Positions 11,801 through 21,353 of a stretch of 64,000 nucleotides of DNA are shown here, in pieces. Within the stretch, counting starts at the first letter, position 1; every line of letters begins with the position of its first letter. The DNA comes from Owenia fusiformis (lineage: Eukaryota > Annelida > Polychaeta > Sabellida > Oweniidae): positions 16,541,513 to 16,605,512 of the forward strand of contig CAIIXF020000004.1 in NCBI GenBank assembly GCA_903813345.2, read 5' to 3'. The position numbers and the translations under genes are program-made. Under the pieces are notes generated by a model that was given only the letters and a program-made list of their open reading frames with translations, was not told the DNA's origin and searched no databases.

Positions 11801-14163
11801 AATGTCGTTTCTAGAAAAGGATTACCTTTTGATTTATCTTTCATGCATGTACAATATTACATTTTCAAGGGGACACTTGGACAAGTTTTACTCAATTTCT
11901 TACACCTGGTATGGCTTGATAGGACTCATTGTGACGTTTACAGTAGGGATGCTCGTAAGCTTGGTGACAGGTATTACCAGTATTTCATTAAACAGATAAC
12001 AAAACTAGGCAACGGGTAATCAGTGTTTCAAACAGTCAAGGCAAAACGGGTAATACTAATGTTGGTATTATAAATAGTACCGTGGGTACTTGGCTCACAG
12101 GGTGTTGCTCAAAAGTGAATGATGGCTAAAATGGCTAAAAACGGATATGATTACTACTCTTTACAGTGACATGGCTTTTTGCAATGCAGGACACCTTAAA
12201 TTATTCTTAAGCTAGGAAAAGGGCCAACAATGAATTTCGCGAGACAAAAATGGTGACCATTTTGAAAATAGGCAAGCTTTTGAACCAGGAGTCACAGGGG
12301 ATTTTTCTGTACTGATGTTGAACAAAAATAACTTAAAACAGGACACCTATCGACAGAAGTTTTAAGGCAAATGGTCCAAAAGCGGATTTCGTGAGACAGA
12401 TGGACAAATCAATGTTAACTAAAATGGCTGTAAATGAAAAAAAAACGGATACAATTTTTGCCGATTTTTAGTAACAAAAATATTTCATACATGACATGGC
12501 TTTGTACAAAGTAGGACATCTGAAATTATTAGTAAAGCTAGGGAATGGGCTAAAAGTGAATTTCGCAAGACAAAAATGGCGACCATTTTGAAATTAGGCA
12601 GCTTTTAAACCAGGAGTCATAGGGGGGGGGGGGGGGGTCTAAATTGATTTTGAACAAAAATAACTCAAAACATATCCTATTGACAGAGGTTTTAAAACGG
12701 GCCAATTATTGACAGACGGACGCGGACGGACAGACAGACAGACAGACGCACAAGTGAGTGATTGCAATAGCTCATCACGTGAGCTAAAAATCGCATGTAT
12801 CTAGGATGAAGAATTAGAAAAGATTCATCCTCGGTAGTATCAGTGTTTCTTTTAAGTTCATTTTTTCTGTTTATTCGCCATGCTTTCTGATTTACAAATA
12901 AACTTTTGTCAAATCACTTTTCTAAACATGATATTATTCTACTTTATCTTTGTCAATAGATATTCGATGTCGTCAGTTTCCTGTCTCTCCTTTCATGGCT
13001 TGTCATATGCATATGTTTGTAGGTTTTAGTGATAAAGACGATGTTGATGAGGAGACATATATTAAATGGCCAGATTTGCTGTTCTGCTGTCTCCCCGAGT
13101 CGTACAGGGTGGGGTTATGGAGAAAAATTACAGTAAGCAGTACATACACTCTATCAATTAAAATGAATTCTTGCTTGTAGTCCATGATCTGATTTTTCTA
13201 AGAGCTCTATTTAAGGAGTTTGTTGTCCGGGTGTCCGCCACAAAAACCAACTACTGCATAATATTCCTATATATATATATTCTCTACACTGAGTTATGTT
13301 CCATTTTTCGTGTAAGTGTGGCATGGGAATATCATCATATTCCTAAGTCATCAAATATATTTATTTGGGTAACGTTTTTGACACCCTGTACCTTTTATAC
13401 ATGTCACATTACCTTCTTTGAAGCATTTGACAAGTGTTTTATTACTAAATGTATTCACACCAAAACACTGCGCCACGCAGATTTTTTATTACCATTGCAG
13501 ACATTTGCATCCTGTGAGAACCATCTTTTTGACATTTTCGAAATCCTATATTATCTTGTTAATCAAAAGTATTTACTTTTTATCAAAGTTATATCATACT
13601 TGAACTGCAGCTATGTGGTAAAAAGTCAAAAATACATTGTAAAAAGGCAACCTTGTGTGACCCCATTTTATAGGCAAAAGCCCCTGTTACAATCAAAACT
13701 AAATATGTTTTCTTAATAGGGAAGTCAATCTTTGAAACGGTATGTTCATTTTTTGTGGCGAAATTCCGGACAACAACTCTTAATTTTTCTTGGGGCAGGT
13801 TTGAGACTATTGGTACCTTAAGATAAAAGCTATATTGGCCTTTCCATATTTTAGTGGACTTTCCTATTAATAAAAGTGATTAATGCCCATTTTCTCAATA
13901 AATATGCAATATTAATAGGGTGGTTCAAAGAGACCACAAAGACATGATTTTATATTAACCAACCATCATGGTAAAGTGTCAACCGTGTATTATCTAATTA
14001 TAGTAGTCACTTTCCAAATTCGTCTCGCCCTCGTGTCACTTAAAATGTTCATGCTGCTTGTTAGGGCTCACGAAATCTTGATAACAAGGATGGAGATGCT
14101 AGGGAGAATGCAGAGCCTGTTGAAATGGAGAGTCTGATGGTAAAAAATGGAATGAAGACTTAG
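2777..14163 (+). CDS. SLC5A8/12-like sodium-coupled transporter, copy A (exons 3-16; 5' end off-window)
   Basis: Plasma-membrane sodium:solute symporter of the SLC5 (SSF) family, probably for monocarboxylates or similar small anions; substrate is inferred from family pattern only. Exons: 2777-2828, 3171-3238, 6060-6140, 6421-6494, 6726-6866, 8942-9077, 9181-9266, 9819-9931, 10314-10384, 10700-10786, 11394-11626, 11870-11970, 13023-13132, 14065-14163. Every junction has AG/GT and the reading phases chain without a break to TAG at 14161-14163. Family hallmarks include TFYTTLGGIKAVIWTDVFQ across exons 4-5, LTRHTFWGLTIG in exon 7, PGIPGIFLAAMFSAALRSTI across exons 9-10, and a sequon-rich loop in exon 13. 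The last four residues do not form the PDZ-binding end seen in human SLC5A8. Exons 1-2 should lie left of base 1, because copy B has them upstream of the duplicated block. Confidence 0.93.
2880..3180 (+). repeat. 75-bp minisatellite carrying the exon 4 splice acceptor (copy A)
   Basis: Four 75-base units, each with TAGTAGTAGTACTAGTAGTA, CTCAACATTTCAG and TAACTGGTC. The true exon 4 starts at TAACTGGTC (3171). Three upstream copies of the same acceptor end at 2945, 3020 and 3095. Use of the nearest decoy would add codons V-T-G-L-S-H-S-L-D and then TAG. Confidence 0.9.
3171..3238 (+). CDS. Copy A exon 4
   Basis: 68 bases, phase 1 in and 0 out, encoding VTGLSTWVSILIMAAVATFY and TTL. The true acceptor (AG ending at 3170) is the last of four near-identical acceptor copies spaced 75 bases apart. 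Confidence 0.88.
3532..5959. mobile_element. Foldback/long-TIR DNA element in intron 4 of copy A, interrupted
   Basis: The outer ends are inverted copies (TAGTAGCCCGGACAGAATTG at 3532 against CAATTCTGTCCGGGTTACTA ending at 5959), compatible with a TA target duplication. The right arm (about 5690-5959) pairs with a left arm that is split: 3532-3708 and 5019-5130. The split is caused by a 1.3-kb retroelement insertion. No transposase is visible, so it is non-autonomous. Confidence 0.8.
3709..5018 (-). pseudogene. R2-type (RLE-class) non-LTR retrotransposon 3' remnant, copy A
   Basis: Minus-strand coding in broken frames, read from about 5005 down to 3950. It opens with LSLPVTSVLEEYKAAKVRAV, then a zinc-finger-like CIHCGALSSATLRETFCGC, SRHTSRGRYGILQQAQ, then RPDMLLFSEDKRIAVMIELT followed by VPWEDRIEVAHQLK and VEVGCRGFPS. 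The RPD ... IELTVPWE arrangement fits the restriction-like endonuclease of R2-type elements. Flanking repeats TAGTATAACTGACGC (3694-3708) and TAGAATACTGACGC (5019-5032) look like its target-site duplication. Only the C-terminal part is present. Confidence 0.75.
6060..6140 (+). CDS. Copy A exon 5
   Basis: 81 bases, phase 0-0. Encodes GGIKAVIWTDVFQFLIIMIG and seven more residues; the GG-KAV-WTDVFQ segment is nearly invariant in SLC5A5/6/8/12-type proteins. It starts about 100 bases after the foldback element in intron 4. Confidence 0.92.
6421..6494 (+). CDS. Copy A exon 6
   Basis: 74 bases, phase 0 in and 2 out, donor gtgatt. Encodes GCSRVGGFANMWDLCQRGGR and IQPI, matching the family's VGG-xxN-W-x-GGR stretch before the next helix. 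Confidence 0.85.
6726..6866 (+). CDS. Copy A exon 7
   Basis: 141 bases, phase 2 in and 2 out, donor gtaagc. Encodes DFDLNPLTRHTFWGLTIGVG, then a YGVSQPGVQRF segment matching the family's YGVNQxQVQRY. Confidence 0.92.
6905..8908. repeat. 66-bp satellite array, intron 7 of copy A
   Basis: About 30 diverged units containing AATACAATCTCGTTACATTG and CCATAATATAGCTTATG. A block of about 393 bases (six units) is itself repeated, e.g. the ACATACCATGG marker at 7121 and 7514. The array ends about 35 bases before the exon 8 acceptor. Confidence 0.9.
8942..9077 (+). CDS. Copy A exon 8
   Basis: 136 bases, phase 2 in and 0 out. Encodes a long hydrophobic helix (TMLTVIPAVCVIYALTALVG) and then YYSHIQCDP, equivalent to the YSRYHDCDP loop of human SLC5A8. 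Confidence 0.9.
9181..9266 (+). CDS. Copy A exon 9
   Basis: 86 bases, phase 0 in and 2 out. Encodes IFPYFVMDVLAVPGIPGIFL and AAMFSAAL, the conserved helix with PG-PGLF and the start of the sodium-binding segment. Confidence 0.92.
9819..9931 (+). CDS. Copy A exon 10 (sodium-site STISS motif)
   Basis: 113 bases, phase 2 in and 1 out. Begins with STISSLVNSLAANIWEDV (about residues 351-368 in copy B numbering). The paired serines match the LSTVSSSINALA motif whose serines coordinate the conserved Na2 sodium in SSF transporters. This supports a working transporter rather than a decayed one. Confidence 0.92.
10314..10384 (+). CDS. Copy A exon 11
   Basis: 71 bases, phase 1 in and 0 out. Encodes VIVFGILSTVMAFVAMKIPG followed by QILQ, a membrane helix corresponding to VVYGALCIGMAALASLMGALLQ in human SLC5A8. 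Confidence 0.88.
10700..10786 (+). CDS. Copy A exon 12
   Basis: 87 bases, phase 0-0. Encodes VTVALGGAVGGSVVGMYCLG and AFTTSCNWK, the glycine-rich GGPLxGLF-type helix of the family. Confidence 0.88.
11394..11626 (+). CDS. Copy A exon 13 (extracellular sequon-rich loop)
   Basis: 233 bases, phase 0 in and 2 out. Begins with a GVTAGGWVGFAFLLWIALGA helix and continues into a loop with three N-glycosylation sequons (NVS, NET, NSS; residues 483, 489 and 507 in copy B numbering). The same loop of human SLC5A8 also carries sequons. Splicing at gtaaga (11627) avoids the TAA that would end the frame at 11628-11630. Confidence 0.9.
11870..11970 (+). CDS. Copy A exon 14
   Basis: 101 bases, phase 2 in and 1 out. 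Encodes GHLDKFYSISYTWYGLIGLI and then VTFTVGMLVSLVTG. The latter is the last membrane helix, matching LVTLLVGILVSLSTG of human SLC5A8. Confidence 0.92.
12090..12830. mobile_element. Dispersed-repeat-like element in intron 14 of copy A
   Basis: Two diverged halves about 325 bases apart (GACATGGCTTTTTGCAATGC near 12167 and a related stretch near 12493), each with AAAATGG(C/T)GACCATTTTGAA and ACCAGGAGTCA. It ends in GACAGACAGACAGACGCAC and AATAGCTCATCACGTGAGCT. Similar gacagacagac...aatagctca tails are, from memory, common in molluscan repeats. Element class unknown. Confidence 0.55.
13023..13132 (+). CDS. Copy A exon 15
   Basis: 110 bases, phase 1 in and 0 out. Encodes the cytoplasmic tail start FSDKDDVDEETYIKWPDLLF plus CCLPESYRVGLWRKIT. 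Acidic first half, hydrophobic/aromatic second half. Confidence 0.82.
14065..14163 (+). CDS. Copy A exon 16 (terminal)
   Basis: 99 bases including TAG. Encodes the charged tail GSRNLDNKDGDAREN through to SLMVKNGMKT. Preceded by acceptor cttgttag. The phase-0 join to exon 15 and the charged composition fit a cytosolic C-terminus. Confidence 0.78.
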   Translation, partial: GSRNLDNKDGDARENAEPVEMESLMVKNGMKT

Positions 14164-14194
14164 AACCAAGCAAAAGGAACTGAGCGAGCCTAAA

Positions 14195-14512
14195 GGACAT
14201 GGGGCACAAACATTTTGATACAATTTTTAAAGTAGACTCTGAAGTGTGATTAAGGACTGACAATAGATGACGAAGAACATGGGACACATACTTTTTGATA
14301 CAAGTTTTAAAGGAGACTCTGAAGTGTCATTAAGGGCTTACAATAGATGGCGAATAACATGGGACACATACAGTATGATATAATTTTGAAAGGAGACTCT
14401 ATTTAGAGTGTCATTAAGGGCTTACAATAGATGGCGAAGAACATGGGACACATACATTATGATACAATTTTGAAAGGAGACTCTATTTAGAGTGTCATTG
14501 TGGAGCAGTTGG
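14195..14512. repeat. 80-84-bp tandem repeat in the presumed 3' UTR of copy A
   Basis: Four units marked by ACATGGG(A/G)CACA (14198, 14277, 14357, 14441) and GGAGACTCT. Starts 35 bases after the stop codon, so it is probably transcribed. Ends in a poly-G run. Confidence 0.75.
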
Positions 14513-14595
14513 GGGGGGGGGGGCATTGTTGAAATGCATTGTCACGAGAATTTACAAGGAGCTGCAACTGGGAGGTAAACTAATCAAGATGAAAC

Positions 14596-14807
14596 ATAGG
14601 GAGGTTAGGTCACACGTTTATAAGAGAACATTCACGCAAGCGTGTAATTAATATTTTGACCCCAGAGTATACTGTTTATCTCTCAATTCATTAATCTCAG
14701 TCCCAGGGACCTATTTACAATTATTTTAGTAAACACTACAAATGGGAGAAATAATCCATAGAAGACCATAATTCTACACGTTCACGTACGTAACTTAACC
14801 TCCCTAT
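14596..14807. mobile_element. Small TIR element (MITE) downstream of copy A, seed of the 122-bp satellite
   Basis: Perfect 12-base inverted ends: ATAGGGAGGTTA at 14596-14607 and TAACCTCCCTAT at 14796-14807. The interior holds one partial unit of the sequence that forms the large satellite in block B: it runs AGTCCCAGGGACCTATTTAC ... ACACGTTCACGTACG but lacks about 28 internal bases. Confidence 0.7.
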
Positions 14808-14865
14808 TAACATTGAATGTCACAGCAGACAAAAAAGTTTGTTGGCAATTTTGAATGTTATAAAG

Positions 14866-16172
14866 GAGGAGGGACAGTATCGCAACAGATTTCGGACAGT
14901 CATATGTTGGAATTTAGCTATTTTCTGAGGATTTAAACAAGTGCATATGTTAGGTCAATGCATTACCTCAAGGAAAAGCACTCATAGAGATGATAAAATA
15001 ATTTCGACTTTGAGACGGGGAAGATGCAACCCACCACATGTTTTTTCTGAAGTGTTGTTCTGTTTTTCAACCTATTTCACCCCTGCTTTTTTAATTTTTC
15101 TTGCATCAATATGTTGCGTTTTGACACACAGTAGGCCCTTTTAAAGGCTTCCTAGTCAACTCGTACCCAAGACAACTCGTACCCAAGACAACTCGTACCC
15201 AAGACAACTCGTACCCAAGACAACTCGTACCCAAGCTTATTTTCAGTATTATGGGTGCATATTAGGAATGAAATTGTGTTTGTAATGCTTTCATGTTATA
15301 AGGTGAATCAAATAAGGCTCAATATTTTTTTGAATTTAGACAACATTTTTTCTCAATGGATCAGTAAAGCATTTTGTTTATTAAATAAAAGAAGTGCTTG
15401 AAGCGCTTGTTCTCAAAATTTTTTTGTCAAACATATATATAAATAAATATAATTACAACGTTAGATCTGACACTTGTTCCAAACACTCATAAACATACAA
15501 TATTTTGAAAAATGATTATAAACATATGTCTCTTCACTTGAACATCCTGAATCTGTGACCAATATAAAATAATAGTCAATATAAATTGACACTCAGCTCA
15601 AAATGTCATAAAATTAAATCAATTTCTTCCGAAAATTCTTCTTCAAACTTTAAACTATTCTGAACAGTATGTTACAATTATAATATGTATAGCTATTCAC
15701 ATTCCCAGTCCAATGCTTGATTCAAAACAAAATATATACTTGGGTACGAGTTGACCAGTTACCTTTTAAAGGAATAAGTGATTCCTTCGGGGGTTTTAAA
15801 GGTATCCATTATGGTTGACCAAAATTAGCTGAAAGCTGATCGCATGAGTTTCTGCAATGGGAAAATAATATGGGAAATATTGTTTTCCACTTTATCTAAA
15901 AGGGGTAACTGTGTGTCAAATCACAACATATTGTTGCAAGAAAAATTAAAAAAGCAGGGGTGAAAGGGGTTGAAAATCAGGAAAACATTTCAGACGAAAC
16001 ATGTGGGTGGGTTGTTTGCATCTTTCCTGTCTCAAAGTCGAAATTATATTATCATCTATAGGAGTGCTTTTCCTGTAGGTTATGCATTGGTCTTACATAT
16101 GCACCTGTTTAAATCCTCAGGAAATCCAACATTATGACTGTCCGAAATCTTGCGATACTTTCTCTCCTCCTA
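14866..16172. mobile_element. Long-inverted-repeat DNA element downstream of copy A
   Basis: The left arm (14866-15136, from GGAGGAGGGACAGTATCGCA) and right arm (about 15905-16172, ending TGCGATACTTTCTCTCCTCC) are inverted copies over some 270 bases with many substitutions. No transposase. Its ends match those of the 18584-22485 element (GGGAAAGTATCGCAACAGA), so they belong to one family. Confidence 0.8.
15148..15761. mobile_element. 614-bp TIR element (MULE-like MITE candidate) with target-site duplication
   Basis: Flanked by CCTTTTAAAGG at 15137-15147 and 15762-15772; block B has a single TTTTAAAGG at the empty site near 52655. Near the ends lie inverted copies of GTCAACTCGTACCCAAG. The left end continues as five 16-base units ACAACTCGTACCCAAG. 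A 9-11-base duplication would suit a Mutator-like element; class is inference. Confidence 0.85.
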
Positions 16173-16940
16173 TTACACATTGAATTACTTTCCTGTCATG
16201 TTACTGGTAGATGAGAAAAAGTCAATAAATTATCACTTCACTAACCTCATATATCTTAACTATATGTAAGGTTTATTCCCTTGGCTAGGGGGATTTCAGA
16301 TGTATCATGTTGAAATTGATTATATGTTCAATACGACCAAACCATGGTGGATATAATATGTTACTACATGCACTAGTTTTTCTTTGACATCTACTAAAAA
16401 TTTACTGAGAATTTTCAACAGGAAGTGTGAAGTTGTCTGGTTTAGATTATCACAAATACATTTCGGCAACCCGTTCAAAATTAGGTGCATGAAGATGAGC
16501 TTGCAAGAGAAGTCCAGACCTAATAAAGACGGTTAAAAGGAATTTCTAAATAACGAGGCATGGCATTTAGTTTTGAAGTTGATAAGATAGAAGCGGGGCT
16601 TCCACTACCTCTTACTATTATTTAAATCTTGAAATTGGCTGACCAATTGGTGAAAAGTTATTCCAAAGAGCAACTCCATTGAAAATTGTTGATTTCTTAG
16701 CCAAAGCACTTGTTTGGAGGGGAATCTTATAACCCCTGTGACTCCTTAATGATCGCACTTGAATGTCGTTCTCGAAAGATCTGACAAGATTACAAATGAA
16801 AGGAGGAAAGCTGTTACATCTTGCTATATATATTTTTATCTTACTGTTCTGTCAGATGATGCAAAATGTAGCACATATTTATTATTTATTCACTTACATG
16901 GTTGTGTTATGTGGGTGGAAGTAGCATCAGAGGAATGAAT
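16173..16940. other. 3' flank of block A without genes
   Basis: Unique-looking AT-rich DNA shared with block B (52823-53590). No open frame of note. Confidence 0.6.
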
Positions 16941-18480
16941 CAGAGGAACTTGATCAGAACATGTTCTGGTATCTATTAAATAGGAGCCGAAAGAATTGTA
17001 ATCCCAAATCTAATTTAATCAGAAACGATAATGGAGATATCCTCTCGGATCCAAGCGAAATATGCATGGAATGGAAAAGTTATTTTGAAGAGGAACTTGA
17101 TCAGAACATGTTCTGGTATCTATTAAATAGGAGCCGAAAGAATTGTAATCCCAAATCTAATTTAATCAGAAACGATAATGGAGATATCCTCTCGGATCCA
17201 AGAGAAATATGCATGGAATGGAAAAGTTATTTTGAAAAGTTAGCCACTCCGTCAAATCCTGGTAGTTATGATGACGATTTTTATCAACGAGTGAACAATG
17301 AAATATTAGAAATGAAAACAATTTCAAATTTACAAGAAAACGTGTTTTTAAACGACCCCATTACAAAGAGTGAAATTATTACAGCAATACATCAGTTAAA
17401 TCTAAATAAAGCTGCTGGAGATGACGGTATATCTGCTGAACATTTAAGGTACGGTGGCCCAGCCGTTATCGATTTTGTTCACCTAATTTTCCAACATATT
17501 GTCAGAAATGAATATACGCAATCTTTATTTCGTACTGGAATACTAATTCCACTTTTGAAAGGTGGCAAACGCGATCCTTTAGAAAAAGATGACCACCGTG
17601 GGATTACGCTTATGACGTCACTCAGAAAAACGTTTGATATCTTCTTGTTAAACAGAAGTAAGCCGGAAATTCTTAAACATATTCCCCAACTGCAGGGCGC
17701 ATCTCTGAAATCATGCTCCTCTGTCCACTCTTACAGGTTAGCACAAGAGGCAATAACCCATAACGTGGAATCAGGACGTAACGTCTACGTCACAACAATC
17801 GATATCCGTAAAGCTTTTGACGGTGTATGGATTAACGGGCTGTTCTTCAAGTTATATAACATTGGAATCTGTGGCAAATTATGGTGCATCCTTTTTGATT
17901 CCTACAATACATATAAATGCAAAGTACGTATAGGGGAACAGTTTTCTGATACTTTCGACGTTCGACGGGGGTCCACCAGGGCGGAATTTATAGTATGCTT
18001 CTCTACCAGCTTTACAGTGCTGACGTCATAGAGGAACTTAGTGGTATGCATATCGGTGCCAAGATTAATGATATTGATGTGACATGTCCGGCGTATGCAG
18101 ACGATATGACAATCATGGCCACATATATTAATAGTATGAATATTCTTTTAAACGCGGTATACAAGCATAGCCTCAAGTGGAGATATGATATACACCCTGG
18201 AAAATGCAAAACCCTGACATTTGGAAAGAAAAGAGGAAATCATACAAATGACGTCATGATCAATGATATTCCAGTACAAACAACAAATAGCACAATTTAC
18301 CTCGGCCTGCCAATTACAAATAATTCTACGTCGGTTCCCAATACGTTACTGATAGTATTAACAAGGGATTACGTATACTAGCTTTAACTCTCCAATTTTT
18401 GAAGTGACTGCTGTCCATCTCCCTTGATTAATACAAATGTAGACGAACTGTTGCAATTGAGCCATTATATTTTCCTGTGA
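16941..18480 (+). pseudogene. LINE (non-LTR) reverse-transcriptase fragment
   Basis: Open for 356 codons from 16961, then continuing in another frame from 17995. Reverse-transcriptase landmarks in order: NKAAGDDGISAEHLR, LIPLLKGGKRDPLEKDDHRG, VTTIDIRKAFDGVW (catalytic Asp), a GVHQGG motif reached only after a frameshift in the G run at about 17967-17971, PAYADDMTIMA (catalytic YADD), GKCKTLTFGKKRG and IYLGLP. A 147-base in-frame direct repeat (unit starts 16961 and 17108) duplicates MFWYLLNRSRKNCNPK onward. The endonuclease and C-terminal parts are missing. Confidence 0.9.
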
Positions 18481-20178
18481 AGTACAAAAAAGTATATTAA
18501 TGTATCTGCTAGTTGATGACCTAATCTGCTGAGTTTAATGCAAATAAGTGCGAAAATTCAGAATGGTCGCCAAAAGTAGAAAGGAGCAGGGAAAGTATCG
18601 CAACAGACTTTTGATAATTTTGACAGTTGATAATTTTTTTGTGAGTAGTTTCTGGCTGTAAAAAGTAAATGCTTGGGAAAGGCGAATCTATAATCTTCAA
18701 GAAAAGTTCAAAGAATAGTTTCCAGATCAATTGGATTATCTTATAATCCATGTTTAATCCACCCATCAACAAGCTTTTTCAAAATACATTCGTCATTTTC
18801 ACTATCGTCCCTCATTTTTTTTACAATTTTTCATGCAAAGTTACATTGTACTTGAACACATGTTTCATCAAGTAAAATATGCAAGGAACTCCATGAAGTT
18901 TGTTTTTGAGTTTTTTTTGAAAAAATGAACCTCTTAAAATGCATGTTTACAAAAATAATTTAGGAGTGATGTAAAAGATGGCAATGTTTTTCAATAATAA
19001 CATGCATAGGTGGGTGAATTACTCATGTGTGTTGTGTTTTAATCCTGCATTCACTGACTGAGTTAGCCTATTGAAAAATCGTAGAGATTAATAATACAAA
19101 CAGTAATACTATGAATACTTCTACTTCAAGCTCAAATAGCGCTTTCAGGGTCCTGTGTTGAAATACTAGATCACCTTATGTGCATGAATTTTCAAGAGAA
19201 ACCATCAGTGCAAGCAATTAAATGAAAGCATCATCCGAACATCACTTGAAAAGTACTAAAGTGGTGAAAAATTGCAGGATGTTGACAGAAAATGTGCCTA
19301 GGGGAGAGGGTCGTCTCTCAACCCCCCTCCACCCCCTCCCTGATCACGGGACTAATACATGTGATATGGCAAAGTCCAATTCATAGATTAAGTTTCCCTT
19401 GCAGTCTTGTTGGCATTTTTATTAGAGTTCATGTTTTGTTTATGTTAATGGGTGAGTGGAAGACCCTTGGGTGGGTATCAAATATAAAATGTTTTCTAAA
19501 ATATATATTTGAAATACTTTGTGTATGTACAGTCACAAACTCTAGGCAACATTAACTAGTAATGGGGCAACACCCCAACTCAACTGAGTGAATGTGTTAA
19601 CCATTTAAGGAACAAAAAACATTACATAAAACAAACTCAGCATGCAAACATGTAAAACTGACATGGCAAAACAATAGATAGTGAAACTGAATAATAAAAG
19701 CACATACGACTAGAAAACAAGGGATTAATGAACACTGGTGTAAAGTAATGAAGGGACCTGTTAAAATGACATGAATGGGGATTGGTCAATTTGAATAGTA
19801 GAAATATAAAAAATGTGAAAATTAGCCAGGTAGAGGGGGAGAGATAAAGGGAGCTGCTGCTCCCCCAAGAGATTCTTTCAAAATGATGCAGTTTCTCACC
19901 AATCTGAGCACTTCGCATGATTTTTTAGCCAAAACTGTCAAAAAGTTCATCCCTAGGCAAAAGGTTTGCCCTTGGTAAAACTGCTCCTACCCCTTGGTAA
20001 AAGCTGGCTACAGACTGTGTAAAACACTTGTGTGAGAACTTGAACATGAACGAGTACTGTTATGACCCCCAGTAATGTTGTCCATCTCTCAACTGGTTTA
20101 ACTGGGGACCATTACATCAATTGGCATTATATCAATCAGGCAACAAAAAGAGGCCAGTGATGTGAAAATAGTCAATAG

Positions 20179-20973
20179 CACGGTGTTATAGCATGACGGT
20201 TACGCCACTTTGAAAACGAGGTTGGACAGCTACGTTCACTAATTTATCCAATAAAATGGCCGCGATGGAAGAGAAAACTAAGGTTGGCGCATTATTTTCT
20301 ATTTCTGTGTATCAATGAAAGGATGAACGATTTATGTAAAAATCGCATTCGGTGATACTTTCAGTAATGTATATTTTGAACGTAGCCTTTGCAAATTGAT
20401 GCCCGGGGATAACATGAAATAAGAGAAAAACTGTCGAGTTTGAAATTCAAAACTACACAAAAATTTAGTAATTTGTTTATTTTTGTTTTTGTTGTTAAGG
20501 CATGGTCTACATTGCCTAAAAACCTTGTGGTATATAGATGTAACATACATACGATCATACAAAGCCAATTGAGCATTGGAAACCACCTATGTTCTACTCA
20601 AGCCATAATAATGTATTTTGAATTTGCAGTAGTTATACACAGTTTACTTATACTTACAGTTAATATTTTGAGTGGCTCATGTACTGAGACAACACGAGAA
20701 TGGACCAAATATTATAAACTTTGATATCTCAGTCGGTAGGTTTACAGATTATATTCTGTTTCTTGTAGACCACCTGGCAGATTTGACCCAGTCTTTATAA
20801 CCATCCATATATACGTCACCGAATGGAACTAGTTTAAAAGGAAATCTTATCTGTGAATATTTCCTGCAGGCGAGAAAGAGGACATGCTGCCTTTCCCATC
20901 CGCCATTTTTTGTTATCGTTACCGCAAAATTTTGCAAATCGCCTTGACGTAACCGTCATGCTATAACACCGTG
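20179..20973. mobile_element. Transib-like non-autonomous element with RSS-like ends
   Basis: Perfect 26-base terminal inverted repeats (20179-20204 and 20948-20973) starting CACGGTGTTATAGCATGACG, flanked by the 5-base direct repeat AATAG on both sides. Five-base duplications and ends beginning CAC-x-RTG are the signature of Transib/ProtoRAG elements. The fourth base here is G rather than A/T. No transposase or RAG-like frame within the 795 bases. Confidence 0.75.
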
Positions 20974-21226
20974 AATAGGGGACCATAAGTTTACACATTC
21001 CATGTGTACGTTCATCAAAATAGTGCGATCTTAACCTCCCTAATAACTGAAATTGTTGACTCAACCAATAGAATCATTCTATGTTTGTTTATATTTGTTC
21101 ACATTAATATGGAAGAAAATCGGACATTTTGCTAAAAAGATGTTATTGTAAATCTTAGAAATAATGATAAAGGTAGTATACACCACACACTCAATGGTAT
21201 TGATTGTGGTTTTCAGAGACTCTCAA

Positions 21227-21353
21227 TAGGGACTTTAAGCTTGCAATGTTTTTCACAACCTAAATGTGAATGGAAAATATTTAGCGATGCATTTGTATGG
21301 GCGATTGGTCATAGGTTGGCGTTTCGATTTTATATGCAAGCTTAATCTCCCTA
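21227..21353. mobile_element. 127-bp hairpin MITE
   Basis: Imperfect 19-base inverted ends: TAGGGACTTTAAGCTTGCA and TGCAAGCTTAATCTCCCTA (17 of 19 paired). A related right half (ATAGGTTGGCCTTTCGATTT to CCCCCTAATATT) recurs at 31310-31357 in intron 2 of copy B, so it is dispersed. Confidence 0.6.

Larger units (their letters stand above)
1..16935. repeat. Tandem segmental duplication, block A
   Basis: Bases 1 to about 16935 align collinearly with 31561-53590. The offset drifts from 31560 at base 1 to 30464 at exon 16 because of indels in repeats. Homology ends just before the LINE fragment at 16941. Since the window begins inside the block, it must extend further left. Confidence 0.93.

Noticed and set aside
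12620-12640. Poly-G runs (also 14511, 43096, 44889, 54769) as quadruplex regulators
   Set aside because: Simple homopolymers in repeats, differing in length between copies; no supporting context.
13171-13716. 181-codon open frame in intron 15 of copy A
   Set aside because: Copy B breaks it by indels near 43748 and 43959-43975, so it is not conserved between paralogues.
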